Notes: generated from the sequence alone by a model not told the origin. Shown: positions 21,204-30,663, counted from the first letter of the stretch. The stretch: DNA of 64,000 nucleotides from Bradyrhizobium xenonodulans (GCF_027594865.1 NZ_CP089391.1:4432501-4496500); one strand, 5' to 3'. Made by a program: numbers and translations.

Positions 21204-21815
21204 TCAGACCTTCGGTCCCGCCTTCTCGTCACCGGGAAGCGGATAGTCCGCCCCTTCCCACGGCGAGAGGAAATCGAACTTGCGGAATTCCTGGTTGAGG
21301 CGCACCGGCTCGTACACCACCCGCTTCTCCTGATCGTCGTAGCGGACCTCGACGAAACCGGTGGTCGGGAAATCCTTGCGCAGCGGATGGCCTTCGAAAC
21401 CGTAATCGGTGAGGATGCGGCGCATGTCGGGATGGCCGACGAAGAACACGCCGTAGAGGTCGTAGGCCTCGCGCTCGAACCAGTCGGCGCCCGGGAACAC
21501 CTCGATCAGCGACGGCACCTGCGTGGTCTCGTCGGCCTGGGCCTTGAGCCGGATCCGCGTGTTCAGCGTCGGTGACAGGAAGTGATAGATGACGTCGAAA
21601 CGCTTCTCGCGATCGGGATAGTCCGCCGCCGTGATGTCGGTGAAGTTGACGAAACGGCATTTCGGATCGTCGCGGAGGTACGTCACCACCTCGACGATCT
21701 TGCCGGCCTCGACATCGACCGTGAGCTGGTTGAAGGCCACGGAGTGACCGAGCGCGGCGCCCGGAAGCGCGCTAACGATCGTCTGCCCCAGGGCGTCGAG
21801 CTTGGCGTCGTCCAT
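21204..21815 (-). CDS. nuoC: NADH-quinone oxidoreductase subunit C
   Basis: The 203-residue 30-kDa-type subunit of complex I. Signatures are the [23 protein letters not shown] region ([13 protein letters not shown]) and GHPLRKDFP. The start at 21815 gives [15 protein letters not shown], the normal N terminus, 11 bases after nuoB; the frame is open upstream inside nuoB but not coding there. Confidence 0.97.
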   Translation of the reverse strand: MDDAKLDALGQTIVSALPGAALGHSVAFNQLTVDVEAGKIVEVVTYLRDDPKCRFVNFTDITAADYPDREKRFDVIYHFLSPTLNTRIRLKAQADETTQVPSLIEVFPGADWFEREAYDLYGVFFVGHPDMRRILTDYGFEGHPLRKDFPTTGFVEVRYDDQEKRVVYEPVRLNQEFRKFDFLSPWEGADYPLPGDEKAGPKV

Positions 21816-21826
21816 GACGTAAAACC

Positions 21827-22414
21827 TTAGCGTTCGATGGTGCCGGTGCGGCGGATCTTCTTCTGCAGCAGCAGCACGCCGTAGAGCAGCGCTTCCGCCG
21901 TGGGCGGGCAGCCCGGCACGTAGATGTCGATCGGCACGATGCGGTCGCAGCCACGCACGACCGAGTAGGAATAGTGATAGTAGCCGCCGCCGTTGGCGCA
22001 GGAGCCCATCGAGATGACGTAGCGCGGCTCGGGCATCTGGTCGTAGACCTTGCGCAAAGCCGGCGCCATCTTGTTGGTCAGGGTGCCCGCGACGATCATC
22101 ACGTCGGACTGGCGCGGCGAGGCACGCGGGGCGAAGCCGAAGCGCTCGACGTCGTAGCGCGGCATCGACACCTGCATCATCTCGACTGCGCAGCAGGCGA
22201 GACCGAAGGTCATCCACATCAGCGAGCCGGTGCGGGCCCAGGTGATGAGGTCGTCGGTCGCGGCCACGAAGAAGCCCTTGTCGGACAGCTCGGAATTGAC
22301 CTCGAGGAAGAACGGATCATTGGCCCCGACCGGCTTGCCGGTCGACGGGTCCAGGATGCCCTTGGGGGCCGGTGCGAGAACCGGACCGGCGGACGATGCA
22401 GGGTTCAATCCCAT
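21827..22414 (-). CDS. nuoB: NADH-quinone oxidoreductase subunit B
   Basis: The 195-residue subunit that carries the terminal [4Fe-4S] cluster N2 next to the quinone site. The ligands are seen in [11 protein letters not shown] (adjacent Cys pair), [12 protein letters not shown] and [11 protein letters not shown]. The start at 22414 has GGGAG at the right distance and overlaps the 3' end of nuoA by ten bases. Confidence 0.98.
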   Translation of the reverse strand: MGLNPASSAGPVLAPAPKGILDPSTGKPVGANDPFFLEVNSELSDKGFFVAATDDLITWARTGSLMWMTFGLACCAVEMMQVSMPRYDVERFGFAPRASPRQSDVMIVAGTLTNKMAPALRKVYDQMPEPRYVISMGSCANGGGYYHYSYSVVRGCDRIVPIDIYVPGCPPTAEALLYGVLLLQKKIRRTGTIER

Positions 22415-22770
22415 TCGAGTGCTCCCTTCTTCCATTCATAGGCGAACCCGACCGTCAGCACGGCGAGGAACACCACCATGGACCAGAAGCCGGTCGCGCC
22501 AAGCTTGCCGAACGCCACCGCCCAGGGAAACAGGAACGCCACCTCGAGGTCGAAGATGATGAAGAGGATGGCGACCAGATAGAAGCGAACGTCGAACTTC
22601 ATGCGGGCGTCGTCGAAGGCGTTGAAACCGCACTCATACGCCGACAGCTTTTCCGGATCCGGCTGCTGGAACGCGACGATGAAGGGCGCGATCAGCAGCA
22701 CCAGGCCAATGAGGCCCGCTACCCCTATAAAGACGACGAGTGGTAGATAGTTCTGTAGAATACCGCTCAT
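22405..22770 (-). CDS. nuoA: NADH-quinone oxidoreductase subunit A
   Basis: The 121-residue three-helix membrane subunit (ND3 homologue) and first gene of the nuo operon. The loop motif [25 protein letters not shown] contains the conserved Cys of the quinone-cavity loop (YECGF). An AAAAAGGG stretch precedes the ATG. The roughly 250 bases upstream, to the next gene at 23018, should hold the operon promoter, but no clear sequence could be assigned. Confidence 0.97.
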   Translation of the reverse strand: MSGILQNYLPLVVFIGVAGLIGLVLLIAPFIVAFQQPDPEKLSAYECGFNAFDDARMKFDVRFYLVAILFIIFDLEVAFLFPWAVAFGKLGATGFWSMVVFLAVLTVGFAYEWKKGALEWD

Positions 22771-23017
22771 TGACGAGCCCTTTTTCCCGCAGCCTCGGGA
22801 CAGCCACGGATTCGTCCAGTTTGGAATTGTTCTGAGCCTTAGCGCAGTGCACCAATGGGCGCAAGACACGCTCTTTTCAGGCCCTTTGCCGCTCCCAGAC
22901 CAGCGAAAAATCCCGGAATCACCCCGCGGCTGGTATGGAGCAGATCGCCGGACCCAGCAAGGGCGGCCACAGTTTTGCAGCAGCAGCTCTGGAATTGCGG
23001 CGCGCCGGCCGCGGCAG

Positions 23018-23251
23018 CTATTTGCCGCGTAACATCCGGTCAAAATGCTCGGGTTTTTGCGTGCGGCAGCGCACCCAAACCCAGGCAATGACCAGTACCG
23101 GGGCCCCGACCGTCACCCAGGCGACATACTGACCGAGCGTTCCCCAGAGCAGCGCCGCTAACAGGCCCGTGATCGTCGCAACCACCAGCAGGATAGGTGC
23201 AGCAAAGACACGTATCCACAGGCGCGAGCGGTCAGAGGAGCCATGCGTCAC
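23018..23251 (-). CDS. Small two-helix membrane protein of the TonB/PepSY operon
   Basis: A 77-residue protein with two hydrophobic segments (about 14-37 and 42-60) and a basic tail, [17 protein letters not shown]. Family not recognised. Its start overlaps the PepSY gene stop as ATGA, so it is the last gene of the TonB receptor, PepSY, small protein operon. Small membrane proteins often accompany PepSY proteins in iron-uptake operons, so a role beside the reductase-like protein is reasonable (inference). Confidence 0.75.
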   Translation of the reverse strand: MTHGSSDRSRLWIRVFAAPILLVVATITGLLAALLWGTLGQYVAWVTVGAPVLVIAWVWVRCRTQKPEHFDRMLRGK

Positions 23252-24384
23252 GACGGGACCGGGGCTCGTCTGGCGAATGCGTCGGCCTTGGCGGGCGCGC
23301 GCTTGCGCCGCCGCGCCAGCCAGAGATAGAGGCCGCTGCCGATCACAACGATGGTGAGCAGGTCGAGCGCGGCCCAGATCACCTTGAGCGGCATCCCGCC
23401 ATAGTCGCCGAAATGCAGCGGCTGCGAGATCAGAAGCGCCTGAAGATAGAGCGGCAGCGCCCGGCTGTCGGCGACCTCCCCGGTTTCGCCGTCAAGCAGC
23501 ACCGGCTTGAGCAGCCGCGCAGTCAAAGCCGTGTCGCCGCGCATGAAGGCGGCGAAGTGATGCGAGGAGCTGAAGGGCGTGCCCGGAAAGGCGATGAAGG
23601 CGACCTCCATGCCCGGCGCCGCCTGTCTCGCGCGCGCGACGACGTCATCGAGCGAGGCGAGATGCGAGGGCGGCGGCTTGCCGGCATAGGGCGCGACCAT
23701 GCTGGCAAGCTCGGTGGCCTTCCACTGGTTGAGCATCAGTTCGGCCCAGGTGTTGACGACGCCGGTGACGCCAACCACCAGCGCCCAGGCGACCGTCACG
23801 ACGCCGATCAGATTGTGCCAGTCGAGCCAGCGCACGCGGCGCGAGGCGCGGTCGCGAATGGTGGCAAAGCGCAACCGCCGGGTGAACGGCCAGTACAGCA
23901 CCACGCCGGAGACGATGGCGATGGCGAACAACAGCCCCATCCCGCCGAGAAACAGCTTTCCAGGCTGGCCGACGAACATGTCGGTATGCAGCTTGAGCAT
24001 GATCAGCATCGGGCCGATGCCGACCGGTCCGAGCAGCTTGGTCGAGACCGCGTCGAAGGCGCGCACGGTGGTATTGTCAGGCAGCCCGTCGACGGCGCTG
24101 TTGGTGAAGGCGGTCACGATCCCGGGCTCGTCCTTGTCCCAGGAGATATATTGCATCACGCGGCCGGGATCCGCGGCGAGCGCGGCGTCGGCGACGGCTT
24201 GCGTCGTCGCACGCGCCGCGCCCGCGTGAGCTTCGGGCTGGGGGGCATAGCCCAGGAGCTCATCGATCTCGTGATGGAAGATCAGCGGCAGGCCGGTGAG
24301 GCAGAGCAGCAGCAGGAAGACGGTCGAGATCAGGCTGGTCCAGGTGTGGACCACGGACCAGAGCCTGACCGTGCGCGCCTTCAC
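23248..24384 (-). CDS. PepSY-associated transmembrane protein, iron/siderophore reductase-like
   Basis: A 378-residue inner-membrane protein of the PepSY_TM family, with helices around residues 10-32 (VHTWTSLISTVFLLLLCLTG), the mid-protein FLGGMGLLFAIAIVSGVVLYW, WHNLIGVVTVAWALVVGVTG and the C-terminal LLTIVVIGSGLYLWLARRRKR. The repeated His-containing helices are typical of proteins thought to reduce ferric siderophores. A GTG at 24384 with GAGGGGA eight bases upstream is preferred to the ATG at 24489, which lies inside the receptor gene. It follows the TonB receptor by 22 bases and overlaps the next small gene. Confidence 0.88.
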   Translation of the reverse strand: MKARTVRLWSVVHTWTSLISTVFLLLLCLTGLPLIFHHEIDELLGYAPQPEAHAGAARATTQAVADAALAADPGRVMQYISWDKDEPGIVTAFTNSAVDGLPDNTTVRAFDAVSTKLLGPVGIGPMLIMLKLHTDMFVGQPGKLFLGGMGLLFAIAIVSGVVLYWPFTRRLRFATIRDRASRRVRWLDWHNLIGVVTVAWALVVGVTGVVNTWAELMLNQWKATELASMVAPYAGKPPPSHLASLDDVVARARQAAPGMEVAFIAFPGTPFSSSHHFAAFMRGDTALTARLLKPVLLDGETGEVADSRALPLYLQALLISQPLHFGDYGGMPLKVIWAALDLLTIVVIGSGLYLWLARRRKRAPAKADAFARRAPVPS

Positions 24385-24406
24385 GATGGCGTCCCCTCGC
24401 CTGTCC

Positions 24407-26731
24407 TCACCATTTGTACGAGACGCTGGCGGCGACGCGCCTGCGGTCGCCGTAGAAGCAGGATGAGGTCGACGCGCAGCTCGCGACATAGATCTTGTCG
24501 GTGAAATTGATCACGTTGATCGCCGTGCGCCAGTTCTGCCATTCGTAATGGACCGCGAGATCGCCGAGCACCACTGCGGGAACCTCGAGGGTGTTAGCGG
24601 TGTCGGCCCAGGACGAGCCGATATAACGCACGCCGCCGCCGAAACCGAACCCTTCGAGCGGCCCATCCTTGAAGGTGTAGTCCGCCCAGCCCGACACCAG
24701 CATCTCGGGCGTGTTGGTCGGCGTCTTGCCGACCAGCGCCGGATTGAGATCCTTGCTGGTGAAGAGATGATACGCCGTGAAGGCGCCAATGAACTTCAAT
24801 TCCTTCGTGGCATTGGCCACTGCTTCGAGCTCGATACCGCGGGAGGTCACCTCGCCGGTCTGGTTCTGCAGCGTGGTGATGACCGGATCGGTGGTGGCCA
24901 CGTTCTGCCGCTTCAGGTCGAACACCGAGGCGGTGAAGTAGCCGTCGAATCCCTTTGGCGCGACCTTCACGCCGATCTCGGCCTGCTGGCCGGTCTCCGG
25001 CAGAAACAACTGGTTCTGCGCGTTGAGCCCGATGATCGGATTGTAGCTTGTCGAATAGGAGACGTAGGGCGCGATACCGTTGTCGAAATTGTAGATCAGC
25101 CCAGCGCGCCCGCTGAACCTGCTGTCGTCGCGGCTGGCGACCGTGGCGCCCGTGTCGCGCGCGGCCTGCGTCGTCTCGACCCAATCGTTGCGACCGCTCA
25201 GCACCAGCGTGAAGTTGCCGAGCTTCATCTGGTCCTGGACGTAGGTCCCGGCCTGCTTCTGCGTTATCCGGGCGTTGCGAAACGGGGCGCCAGTGATCGG
25301 AATGTTGGTCCCGTAGGCGGGATTGAACACGTTGATCGACGGGACTGTACCGAAGTTGAAGGCCTGATAGTCGTCGATCTGGTAGCCCTTCAGATCGACG
25401 CCAAACAGCATCGTGTGCCTGACAGGACCGGTGTTGAAGCGGTACTCCAGCTGGTTGTCGAGATTGGCCTGATTGGCAGTGTTCTTCGCATACCAATTGT
25501 AGCGAGCCAAACTGGCCGTGTTGATGTCGGACCAGCCGTTGCCGACATAGCCGCGATAAGTCACGTCGACATGCGCGAACCGCGCATTCTGCCGGAACGT
25601 CAGATCGTCGGTGAGATTGCGTTCGAACTGGTAGCCGAGCATCTCCTGCTCGCGGGTGAACTTGTCGACGTTGGGATCGCCGGCGAAAAAGCTGGTCGGG
25701 ATCTTGCCGAGCGGCCCGTTGGTCACCGTGCCCTGGTAGGGCAGGAAGTTGATGCCGCGCGTGTCCTGCTTCGAAGCCGACGCGAGCACCGTAAAGGTCG
25801 TGTCGGCATCCGGCTTCCAAGTGAACGATGGCGCGATGAAGTAGTTGTTGTCGGGCGTGAAGTTGACCTGGGTGTTGCCGTTCTGGACCTGGCCGACGAC
25901 GCGATAGAACAGCTTGCCGTCCTGCGGCTGCGTCGCGACCGGTCCGCCGACGTCGAAGCCGACATAGGCGTTGCCGAAATTGTTGACGCCGGTCTCGATG
26001 TAGCGGATCGGCTCGGTCGGCGGCATCTTGCTGATGACGTTGACGATACCGCTCGGGCTCGATCCGCCATAGAGCACTGCCGACGGACCGCGCAGCACCT
26101 CGACTCGCTCCATGTTCGAGGGCTGGAGCTTCCAGCTCGCATAGGACGTGTAGAAGAGCTGCATGCCGTCGAGAAACAGTCCGATGTCGTCGGACTTGAA
26201 GCCGCGGATCAGCCACCAGTCGTTGCGCGTATCCGCGCCGAACGTTCCGGCGCGCACGCCGGCTGTGTAGCGCAGGACTTCGTCGAGCTTGTTCGGCTTC
26301 TGGTCACGGATCTGCTCGGCGCCGATCACCGACACCGATTGCGGCGTCTGCATGATCGGCGTGTTGGTCTTGGTGCCTGACGAGCTGCGGCCGGCGACGT
26401 AGCCATTCACCGGACCACGCGGCGTCTCGACGAAGCCGACATTGCGCTGCTGAACCGGTCTGCGGCTGGCGGCGGTCTGCGCCGACGGCCGCGGCGCGCG
26501 GCGCGGCGCCGCTGCGGCTGCACGCCGCCGTGCTTCCGGCGCAGTGACGGTGACCGACGGCAGGTTCTGCGCACCACTGTGCGCGGAAGATTGTGCAAGC
26601 GACGCCTGCGGCATCAAAACCCAAGCGGACGCGGTCGCCAACACGGCCGACCGCAGCATTCCCAGACTGTTCAACGCGCACCCCAAAGCTGCATTTTTTG
26701 ATGCGTCATGCCGCCTGTCCCGGAACGGCAT
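24407..26731 (-). CDS. TonB-dependent siderophore receptor
   Basis: A 774-residue outer-membrane receptor for ferric siderophores. It has a signal sequence (MLRSAVLATASAWVLMPQASLAQ), an Ala/Arg/Pro-rich linker (about residues 68-95), a plug domain with TPQSVSVIGAEQIRDQ and DWWLIRGFKSDDIGLFLDG, and a 22-strand barrel ending in VAASVSYKW with the terminal aromatic residue. Taking 26731 as the start gives a long n-region of over 20 residues before the signal; an ATG at 26659 is an alternative, but neither has a strong ribosome binding site. The plug resembles FpvA/FhuE-type receptors; the exact siderophore is unknown. Confidence 0.93.
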   Translation of the reverse strand: MPFRDRRHDASKNAALGCALNSLGMLRSAVLATASAWVLMPQASLAQSSAHSGAQNLPSVTVTAPEARRRAAAAAPRRAPRPSAQTAASRRPVQQRNVGFVETPRGPVNGYVAGRSSSGTKTNTPIMQTPQSVSVIGAEQIRDQKPNKLDEVLRYTAGVRAGTFGADTRNDWWLIRGFKSDDIGLFLDGMQLFYTSYASWKLQPSNMERVEVLRGPSAVLYGGSSPSGIVNVISKMPPTEPIRYIETGVNNFGNAYVGFDVGGPVATQPQDGKLFYRVVGQVQNGNTQVNFTPDNNYFIAPSFTWKPDADTTFTVLASASKQDTRGINFLPYQGTVTNGPLGKIPTSFFAGDPNVDKFTREQEMLGYQFERNLTDDLTFRQNARFAHVDVTYRGYVGNGWSDINTASLARYNWYAKNTANQANLDNQLEYRFNTGPVRHTMLFGVDLKGYQIDDYQAFNFGTVPSINVFNPAYGTNIPITGAPFRNARITQKQAGTYVQDQMKLGNFTLVLSGRNDWVETTQAARDTGATVASRDDSRFSGRAGLIYNFDNGIAPYVSYSTSYNPIIGLNAQNQLFLPETGQQAEIGVKVAPKGFDGYFTASVFDLKRQNVATTDPVITTLQNQTGEVTSRGIELEAVANATKELKFIGAFTAYHLFTSKDLNPALVGKTPTNTPEMLVSGWADYTFKDGPLEGFGFGGGVRYIGSSWADTANTLEVPAVVLGDLAVHYEWQNWRTAINVINFTDKIYVASCASTSSCFYGDRRRVAASVSYKW

Positions 26732-26780
26732 GCGCTTGCGACGACGCTTATGTGAGGGAGCGCGAATTCGCTAATTGAAA

Positions 26781-26803
26781 ACTTCTTAGAAAGACTCTTA
26801 GAA
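26781..26803. promoter_or_regulatory. Candidate iron-responsive (Irr/ICE-like) element
   Basis: Upstream of the TonB receptor, two TTAGAA hexamers (26785-26790 and 26797-26802) lie 12 bases apart in an AT-rich patch, with CTTCT/AGAAG as outer inverted ends. Irr-regulated rhizobial genes carry TTAGAA-type ICE boxes. The receptor would be expected to be iron-regulated, so the match is suggestive but not decisive. Confidence 0.35.
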
Positions 26804-26835
26804 GCGATCCAATATTTCCGGAGATTGCTGAGGGA

Positions 26836-27351
26836 TCAGCGCGGAACTTTCTCGGCTTCGAGCATTTTCTCGGCGGTCGCCGTGAGACGGTCGATCTGCG
26901 CCAGCAGCGTCTCGAACTCGTCCTTGCTCAATTGTTCCAGCAAGCGCCGATTGCGCTCCTGCGCGCCTTCGACGATCGCATCATGCGCGGCGAGGCCCGC
27001 CGGGGTCAGAGCGACCAGCACCTCGCGGCTGTCCTTCGGGTTCGCCGATTTCACGATCAGCTTGCGCGAGACCAGTTCCGCGAGCGCGCGGCTGATCTGG
27101 CCCTTGTCCTGGCCGACGGCTTCGGCGAGCCGCGCCACGCTCATCGGCGGCCGGCGGCCGAGCGAGGCGACGAGACCGAACTCGACCGAGTTCAGTCCGG
27201 CAAGGCGCTTGTAGCGCAGGATCGCGCCGCGCTTGAGCAGGTTGGCGAGCACCATCAGTCGCGACGACAGCATCACGGTGATCGGCGCCGGCGAGTGGCT
27301 TCCGTCCGCATCGGGCGACGCGTGCCCGTCCCTGCTCGATGTCTGGCTCAT
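26836..27351 (-). CDS. MarR-family transcriptional regulator
   Basis: A 171-residue winged-helix regulator. The N-terminal tail (about 25 residues, MSQTSSRDGHASPDADGSHS) is followed by the MarR fold: LNSVEFGLVASLGRRPPMSV, the recognition region AEAVGQDKGQISRALAEL and the wing KSANPKDSREVLVALTPAG. The start has AGAGGTGG upstream. It is divergent from the Rieske oxygenase gene, with two palindromes between them, so it probably controls that gene and itself, sensing an aromatic compound (inference). Confidence 0.92.
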   Translation of the reverse strand: MSQTSSRDGHASPDADGSHSPAPITVMLSSRLMVLANLLKRGAILRYKRLAGLNSVEFGLVASLGRRPPMSVARLAEAVGQDKGQISRALAELVSRKLIVKSANPKDSREVLVALTPAGLAAHDAIVEGAQERNRRLLEQLSKDEFETLLAQIDRLTATAEKMLEAEKVPR

Positions 27352-27417
27352 GGTCCACCTCTGCCAAGAAAGCCGGGGCATGCCAAGTCTGGTAGCGCAA
27401 CCTCCCCCATCTGATCC

Positions 27418-27460
27418 GAATGCGACTAAGACGCATTCCGGAATATCGTTGACATTGTCA
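27418..27460. promoter_or_regulatory. Two candidate MarR operators in the divergent intergenic region
   Basis: An inverted repeat GAATGCG-N7-CGCATTC (27418-27438) and a perfect palindrome TGACATTGTCA (27450-27460) lie 12 bases apart between the MarR gene and the Rieske oxygenase. TTGACA at 27449-27454 could also serve as a -35 for the oxygenase gene. These are the only strong dyads in the 182-base gap. Confidence 0.5.
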
Positions 27461-27533
27461 TCTATCTGCTTTTGACTGACCCGACACGCGAAGATGACCG
27501 GCCATCCAAGGCCTGCGGCGCGGGAGGAACAGC

Positions 27534-28724
27534 ATGACCATGACCCAGCGGGATCGCGATCTCGGCACCGCCTATGCAATGAAGCCGGCGAGCACGCGCA
27601 CCGAGCTCACCTCGGTCGTGCGCGGCACGCCGATGGGCGAGCTGCTGCGCCGCTACTGGCATCCGGTCGGGCTTGTCAGCGACGCCAGTGACACGCCGAA
27701 GAAGGTGCGCGCGCTCGGCGAAGATCTGGTGCTGTTCCGCGACAGGCACGGCCGCGTCGGCCTGCTGCACGCGCGCTGCTGCCATCGCGGCACCACGCTC
27801 TACTATGGCAAGGTCGAGGAGGACGGCATCCGCTGCTGCTATCACGGCTGGAAGTTCGACACCGAGGGCCATTGCCTGGAGCAGCCCTGCGAGCCCGACG
27901 GCGGCCAGTTCAAGGACAAGGTGCGCCAGCCCTGGTATCCGGTCGAGGAGCGCTACGGGCTGATCTTCGCCTATATGGGCCCGGCCGAGAAACGCCCGGT
28001 GCTGCCGGCTTACGAGTGCCTGGAAAACATGGACGACGGCGAGTTCGTCGAGGCCGACGATTCATCGATCGGCGGCGGCGGGCCTGCGGTGATCCCCTGC
28101 AACTGGCTCCAGCATTTCGAGAACGTGGTCGACCCCTACCACGTGCCGGTGCTGCACGGCTCGTTCTCGGGGCCGCAATTCACCGACATGATGGCCTCGA
28201 TGCCGGAGGTGAAATTCGACAAGACGCCGCGCGGCATCGCCGTGCGCTCGATCCGCAGGCAGGGCGACGGCCGTGTGTTCTATCGCGTCACCGAGGCCGC
28301 CCTCCCCACTTTGCGTGTCGTGCCGAACCCGCGCGTGGCGCAGTTTGCCCGCGTCGAGTCGATCGGCTGGACCCTGCCGATCGACGACACGTCTTTCCGC
28401 ATCTACGTCGCCGGCCGCGTCAAGAACACAGGCGACATCGGGCGCATGCGCTCGAAATTCAACGGAAAATTCTGGTGGGACATGACGGAGGAAGAGCACC
28501 AGCAATTCCCGGGCGATTACGAGGCCCAGGTCGGCCAGGGCCCGCAGACCATCCACTCCGAGGAGCATTTCGGCCAGAGCGACCGCGGCATCCTGATGAT
28601 CCGGCGCATGCTGGGCGAGCAACTGGAAGCGATGGAAGCGGGTCGCGATCCGATCGGCGTCTCGTTCGATCAAGGCGCGCCGCCGGTCGAATTCGAAGCG
28701 GGGAACTACATCCGCGAAGGCTGA
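27534..28724 (+). CDS. Rieske non-heme iron oxygenase, alpha subunit (phthalate/vanillate type)
   Basis: A 396-residue oxygenase expected to hydroxylate or demethylate an aromatic ring. The Rieske [2Fe-2S] ligands are CCHRG and CCYHGWKF (C-x-H-x16-C-x2-H, residues about 81-103). The mononuclear iron site is NVVDPYHVPVLHG (D-x2-H-x4-H). Start has GGGAGGAACAGC upstream. It resembles the oxygenase component of phthalate dioxygenase or vanillate demethylase; no reductase gene is adjacent, so it must use one encoded elsewhere. An MFS transporter follows after about 60 bases. Confidence 0.92.
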   Translation: MTMTQRDRDLGTAYAMKPASTRTELTSVVRGTPMGELLRRYWHPVGLVSDASDTPKKVRALGEDLVLFRDRHGRVGLLHARCCHRGTTLYYGKVEEDGIRCCYHGWKFDTEGHCLEQPCEPDGGQFKDKVRQPWYPVEERYGLIFAYMGPAEKRPVLPAYECLENMDDGEFVEADDSSIGGGGPAVIPCNWLQHFENVVDPYHVPVLHGSFSGPQFTDMMASMPEVKFDKTPRGIAVRSIRRQGDGRVFYRVTEAALPTLRVVPNPRVAQFARVESIGWTLPIDDTSFRIYVAGRVKNTGDIGRMRSKFNGKFWWDMTEEEHQQFPGDYEAQVGQGPQTIHSEEHFGQSDRGILMIRRMLGEQLEAMEAGRDPIGVSFDQGAPPVEFEAGNYIREG

Positions 28725-28785
28725 CCTGTCAGCCCCACGAAGAGCTGGACCGACAACGATAACAAAGACAAATTGGGGGGATGCG

Positions 28786-30078
28786 ATGGTCGATGTGACG
28801 TCACAGATGTCGGTGCAAACGGCCACCGCGGCAAAGCCCTCGCCGCGGCGCTATTACGTGCTCGGCCTGCTCACGATCATCTACGCGCTGAACTTCCTCG
28901 ACCGCACGATCTTCAACGTCCTGATCGAGCCGATCAAGAAGGAGTTTGCACTCAGCGATACCATGATGGGCTTGCTCGCGGGCTTCGGCTTCGCGCTGTT
29001 CTATTCCCTGCTCGGCATTCCCATCGCGCGCGTCGCCGACCGGCTCAACCGGCGCAACATCGTCGCCGCCGCATTCGCGTTCTGGAGCGCGATGACGGCG
29101 CTGTGCGGCGCGGCCTCGAGCGTGACCTCGCTGGCGCTGGCGCGCATCGGTGTCGGCATCGGCGAATCCGCAGGCTCGCCCGCCTCGCAGTCGATCGTCG
29201 CCGATCTCTTCGCCAAGAACGAGCGCCCGCGCGCGCTCGGTATCTACGCCATCGGCACCTATCTCGGCGTCTTCCTCGGCTATTTCGTCGGCGGCTACGT
29301 CAACCAGCACTATGGCTGGCGGATGGCGTTCTATGTCGCCGGCCTGCCCGGCATCCTGCTCGCATTGGTCCTGTGGCTGACGATAACAGAGCCGAAGCGC
29401 GGCGCGATGCAGGAGAGCTTCGTGCCCGAGCCGCTGGGGCCGACGCTGCGCTTCCTCGCCTCGCAGCGCAGCTTCGTCATCGTGCTGATCGGCTTCTGCC
29501 TCACCACCTACACGAACTACGCGACCGCGGCCTGGATCCCGCCGTTCCTCTCGCGCGTGCACCACCTGTCGAGCGCTGAGATCGGCACCTATGCGGGCAC
29601 CTTCAAGGGGCTCGCGGGCATGGCCGGCACCCTGCTCGGCGGCTTCGTGGTGGCGCAAATCGGCCGCCGCGACGACCGCTGGAAGCTGTGGGCGCCCGCG
29701 ATCACCTCGGGCCTTGCCGGCCCGGTGTTCGCGCTCTGCATGCTGACGCAGGACTTTGCGATGATGGTCGCCATGCTGGCGCTGACCTCGTTCCTGGTCG
29801 GCTTCCATCTCGGGCCGATCTTCGCGATCGCGCAGACGGTCGCCAAGCCGAGCATGCGGGCGCTCGCCTCCGCGCTGATCGCGCTCACCGCCACCTGCTT
29901 CGGCCAGGGCGTCGGCCCGCTCGCCGTGGGCGTCGTCAACGACGCCCTGAAGGGCGCTTACGGCGCGGACGCCGTGCGCTATTCCCTGCTCTCGGCGGCG
30001 GTCACCACCGTCCTCGGCGCCCTGCTGTTCGTCTGGGCGGCCCGCACGATCCGGGACGATATCGGCCGGGCGGCCTGA
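28786..30078 (+). CDS. MFS transporter, spinster-like
   Basis: A 430-residue, 12-helix major facilitator. The first helix has YALNFLDRTIFNVLIEPIK, typical of aromatic-acid or spinster-like carriers, followed by the loop GIPIARVADRLNRRNIV between helices 2 and 3, ARIGVGIGESAGSPAS in helix 4 and a long hydrophilic central loop (TEPKRGAMQESF). Downstream of the Rieske oxygenase on the same strand with a GGGGGGATGCG ribosome site. Import of the oxygenase substrate is the simplest role (inference). Confidence 0.9.
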   Translation: MVDVTSQMSVQTATAAKPSPRRYYVLGLLTIIYALNFLDRTIFNVLIEPIKKEFALSDTMMGLLAGFGFALFYSLLGIPIARVADRLNRRNIVAAAFAFWSAMTALCGAASSVTSLALARIGVGIGESAGSPASQSIVADLFAKNERPRALGIYAIGTYLGVFLGYFVGGYVNQHYGWRMAFYVAGLPGILLALVLWLTITEPKRGAMQESFVPEPLGPTLRFLASQRSFVIVLIGFCLTTYTNYATAAWIPPFLSRVHHLSSAEIGTYAGTFKGLAGMAGTLLGGFVVAQIGRRDDRWKLWAPAITSGLAGPVFALCMLTQDFAMMVAMLALTSFLVGFHLGPIFAIAQTVAKPSMRALASALIALTATCFGQGVGPLAVGVVNDALKGAYGADAVRYSLLSAAVTTVLGALLFVWAARTIRDDIGRAA

Positions 30079-30221
30079 GCCCCGTCCTGCGGGGCAAGCC
30101 CGGCGCAACCAACCGGGCGTAGAGATGAAACCATTTTGCGGAACCCGCGAAACCATCCGGAAACAGACGGTCCTTACAACAAGAGCCCATAGACGGCGGC
30201 AAAGCCCGTCGGGAGGCTCAT

Positions 30222-30425
30222 ATGAACCACTCCATTCACTCTGTTGATCGTGCGACCCACCTGAAGATCGTAGTGGTGGCGCTGGTGGCCGGTATTGCCG
30301 TGGCCGCCTTCGGGATCGCAGCCCGCACCAATGCCGATTACAGCCAGACCGCCCAATCCACCCACGTGATCAAGGCCGGCAAGCCGGTCGTGGTGACCAG
30401 CGCGGGTGCGTCCCAGATTCGCTGA
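30222..30425 (+). CDS. Small exported/anchored hypothetical protein
   Basis: A 67-residue protein with one hydrophobic segment (about residues 15-34, KIVVVALVAGIAVAAFGIAA) and a polar C terminus, NADYSQTAQSTHVIKAGKP. Ribosome site GGGAGG lies a few bases before the ATG, and an intrinsic terminator follows 25 bases after the stop, so it is an independent gene. I do not recognise the family. The C-terminal half probably faces the periplasm. Confidence 0.75.
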   Translation: MNHSIHSVDRATHLKIVVVALVAGIAVAAFGIAARTNADYSQTAQSTHVIKAGKPVVVTSAGASQIR

Positions 30426-30449
30426 GGCGCACTCTTCCGGGCTGGACCG

Positions 30450-30480
30450 ATGGCCGCCTCCGGGCGGCCATTTTCGTTTT
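30450..30480 (+). terminator. Intrinsic terminator
   Basis: A 9-bp stem ATGGCCGCC/GGCGGCCAT with a 4-base loop, followed by TTTCGTTTT, ends the transcript of the small 67-residue gene. Confidence 0.85.
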
Positions 30481-30586
30481 CCAGAGCAATGCTTAGCCGA
30501 GATTGACCGGCGCAGCGCAACGTCCTTGACTTCACCCAGTCCCGCCTTTAATTCCCCCCTCGTTCCGCGCGCGTTCAGCGAACCAC

Positions 30587-30663
<77 letters not shown>

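Noticed and set aside
26698..26722. A 12-codon frame (starting MTHQKM) near the TonB receptor start as a leader peptide
   Set aside because: Very short, with a mediocre ribosome site, and it overlaps the probable receptor coding sequence.
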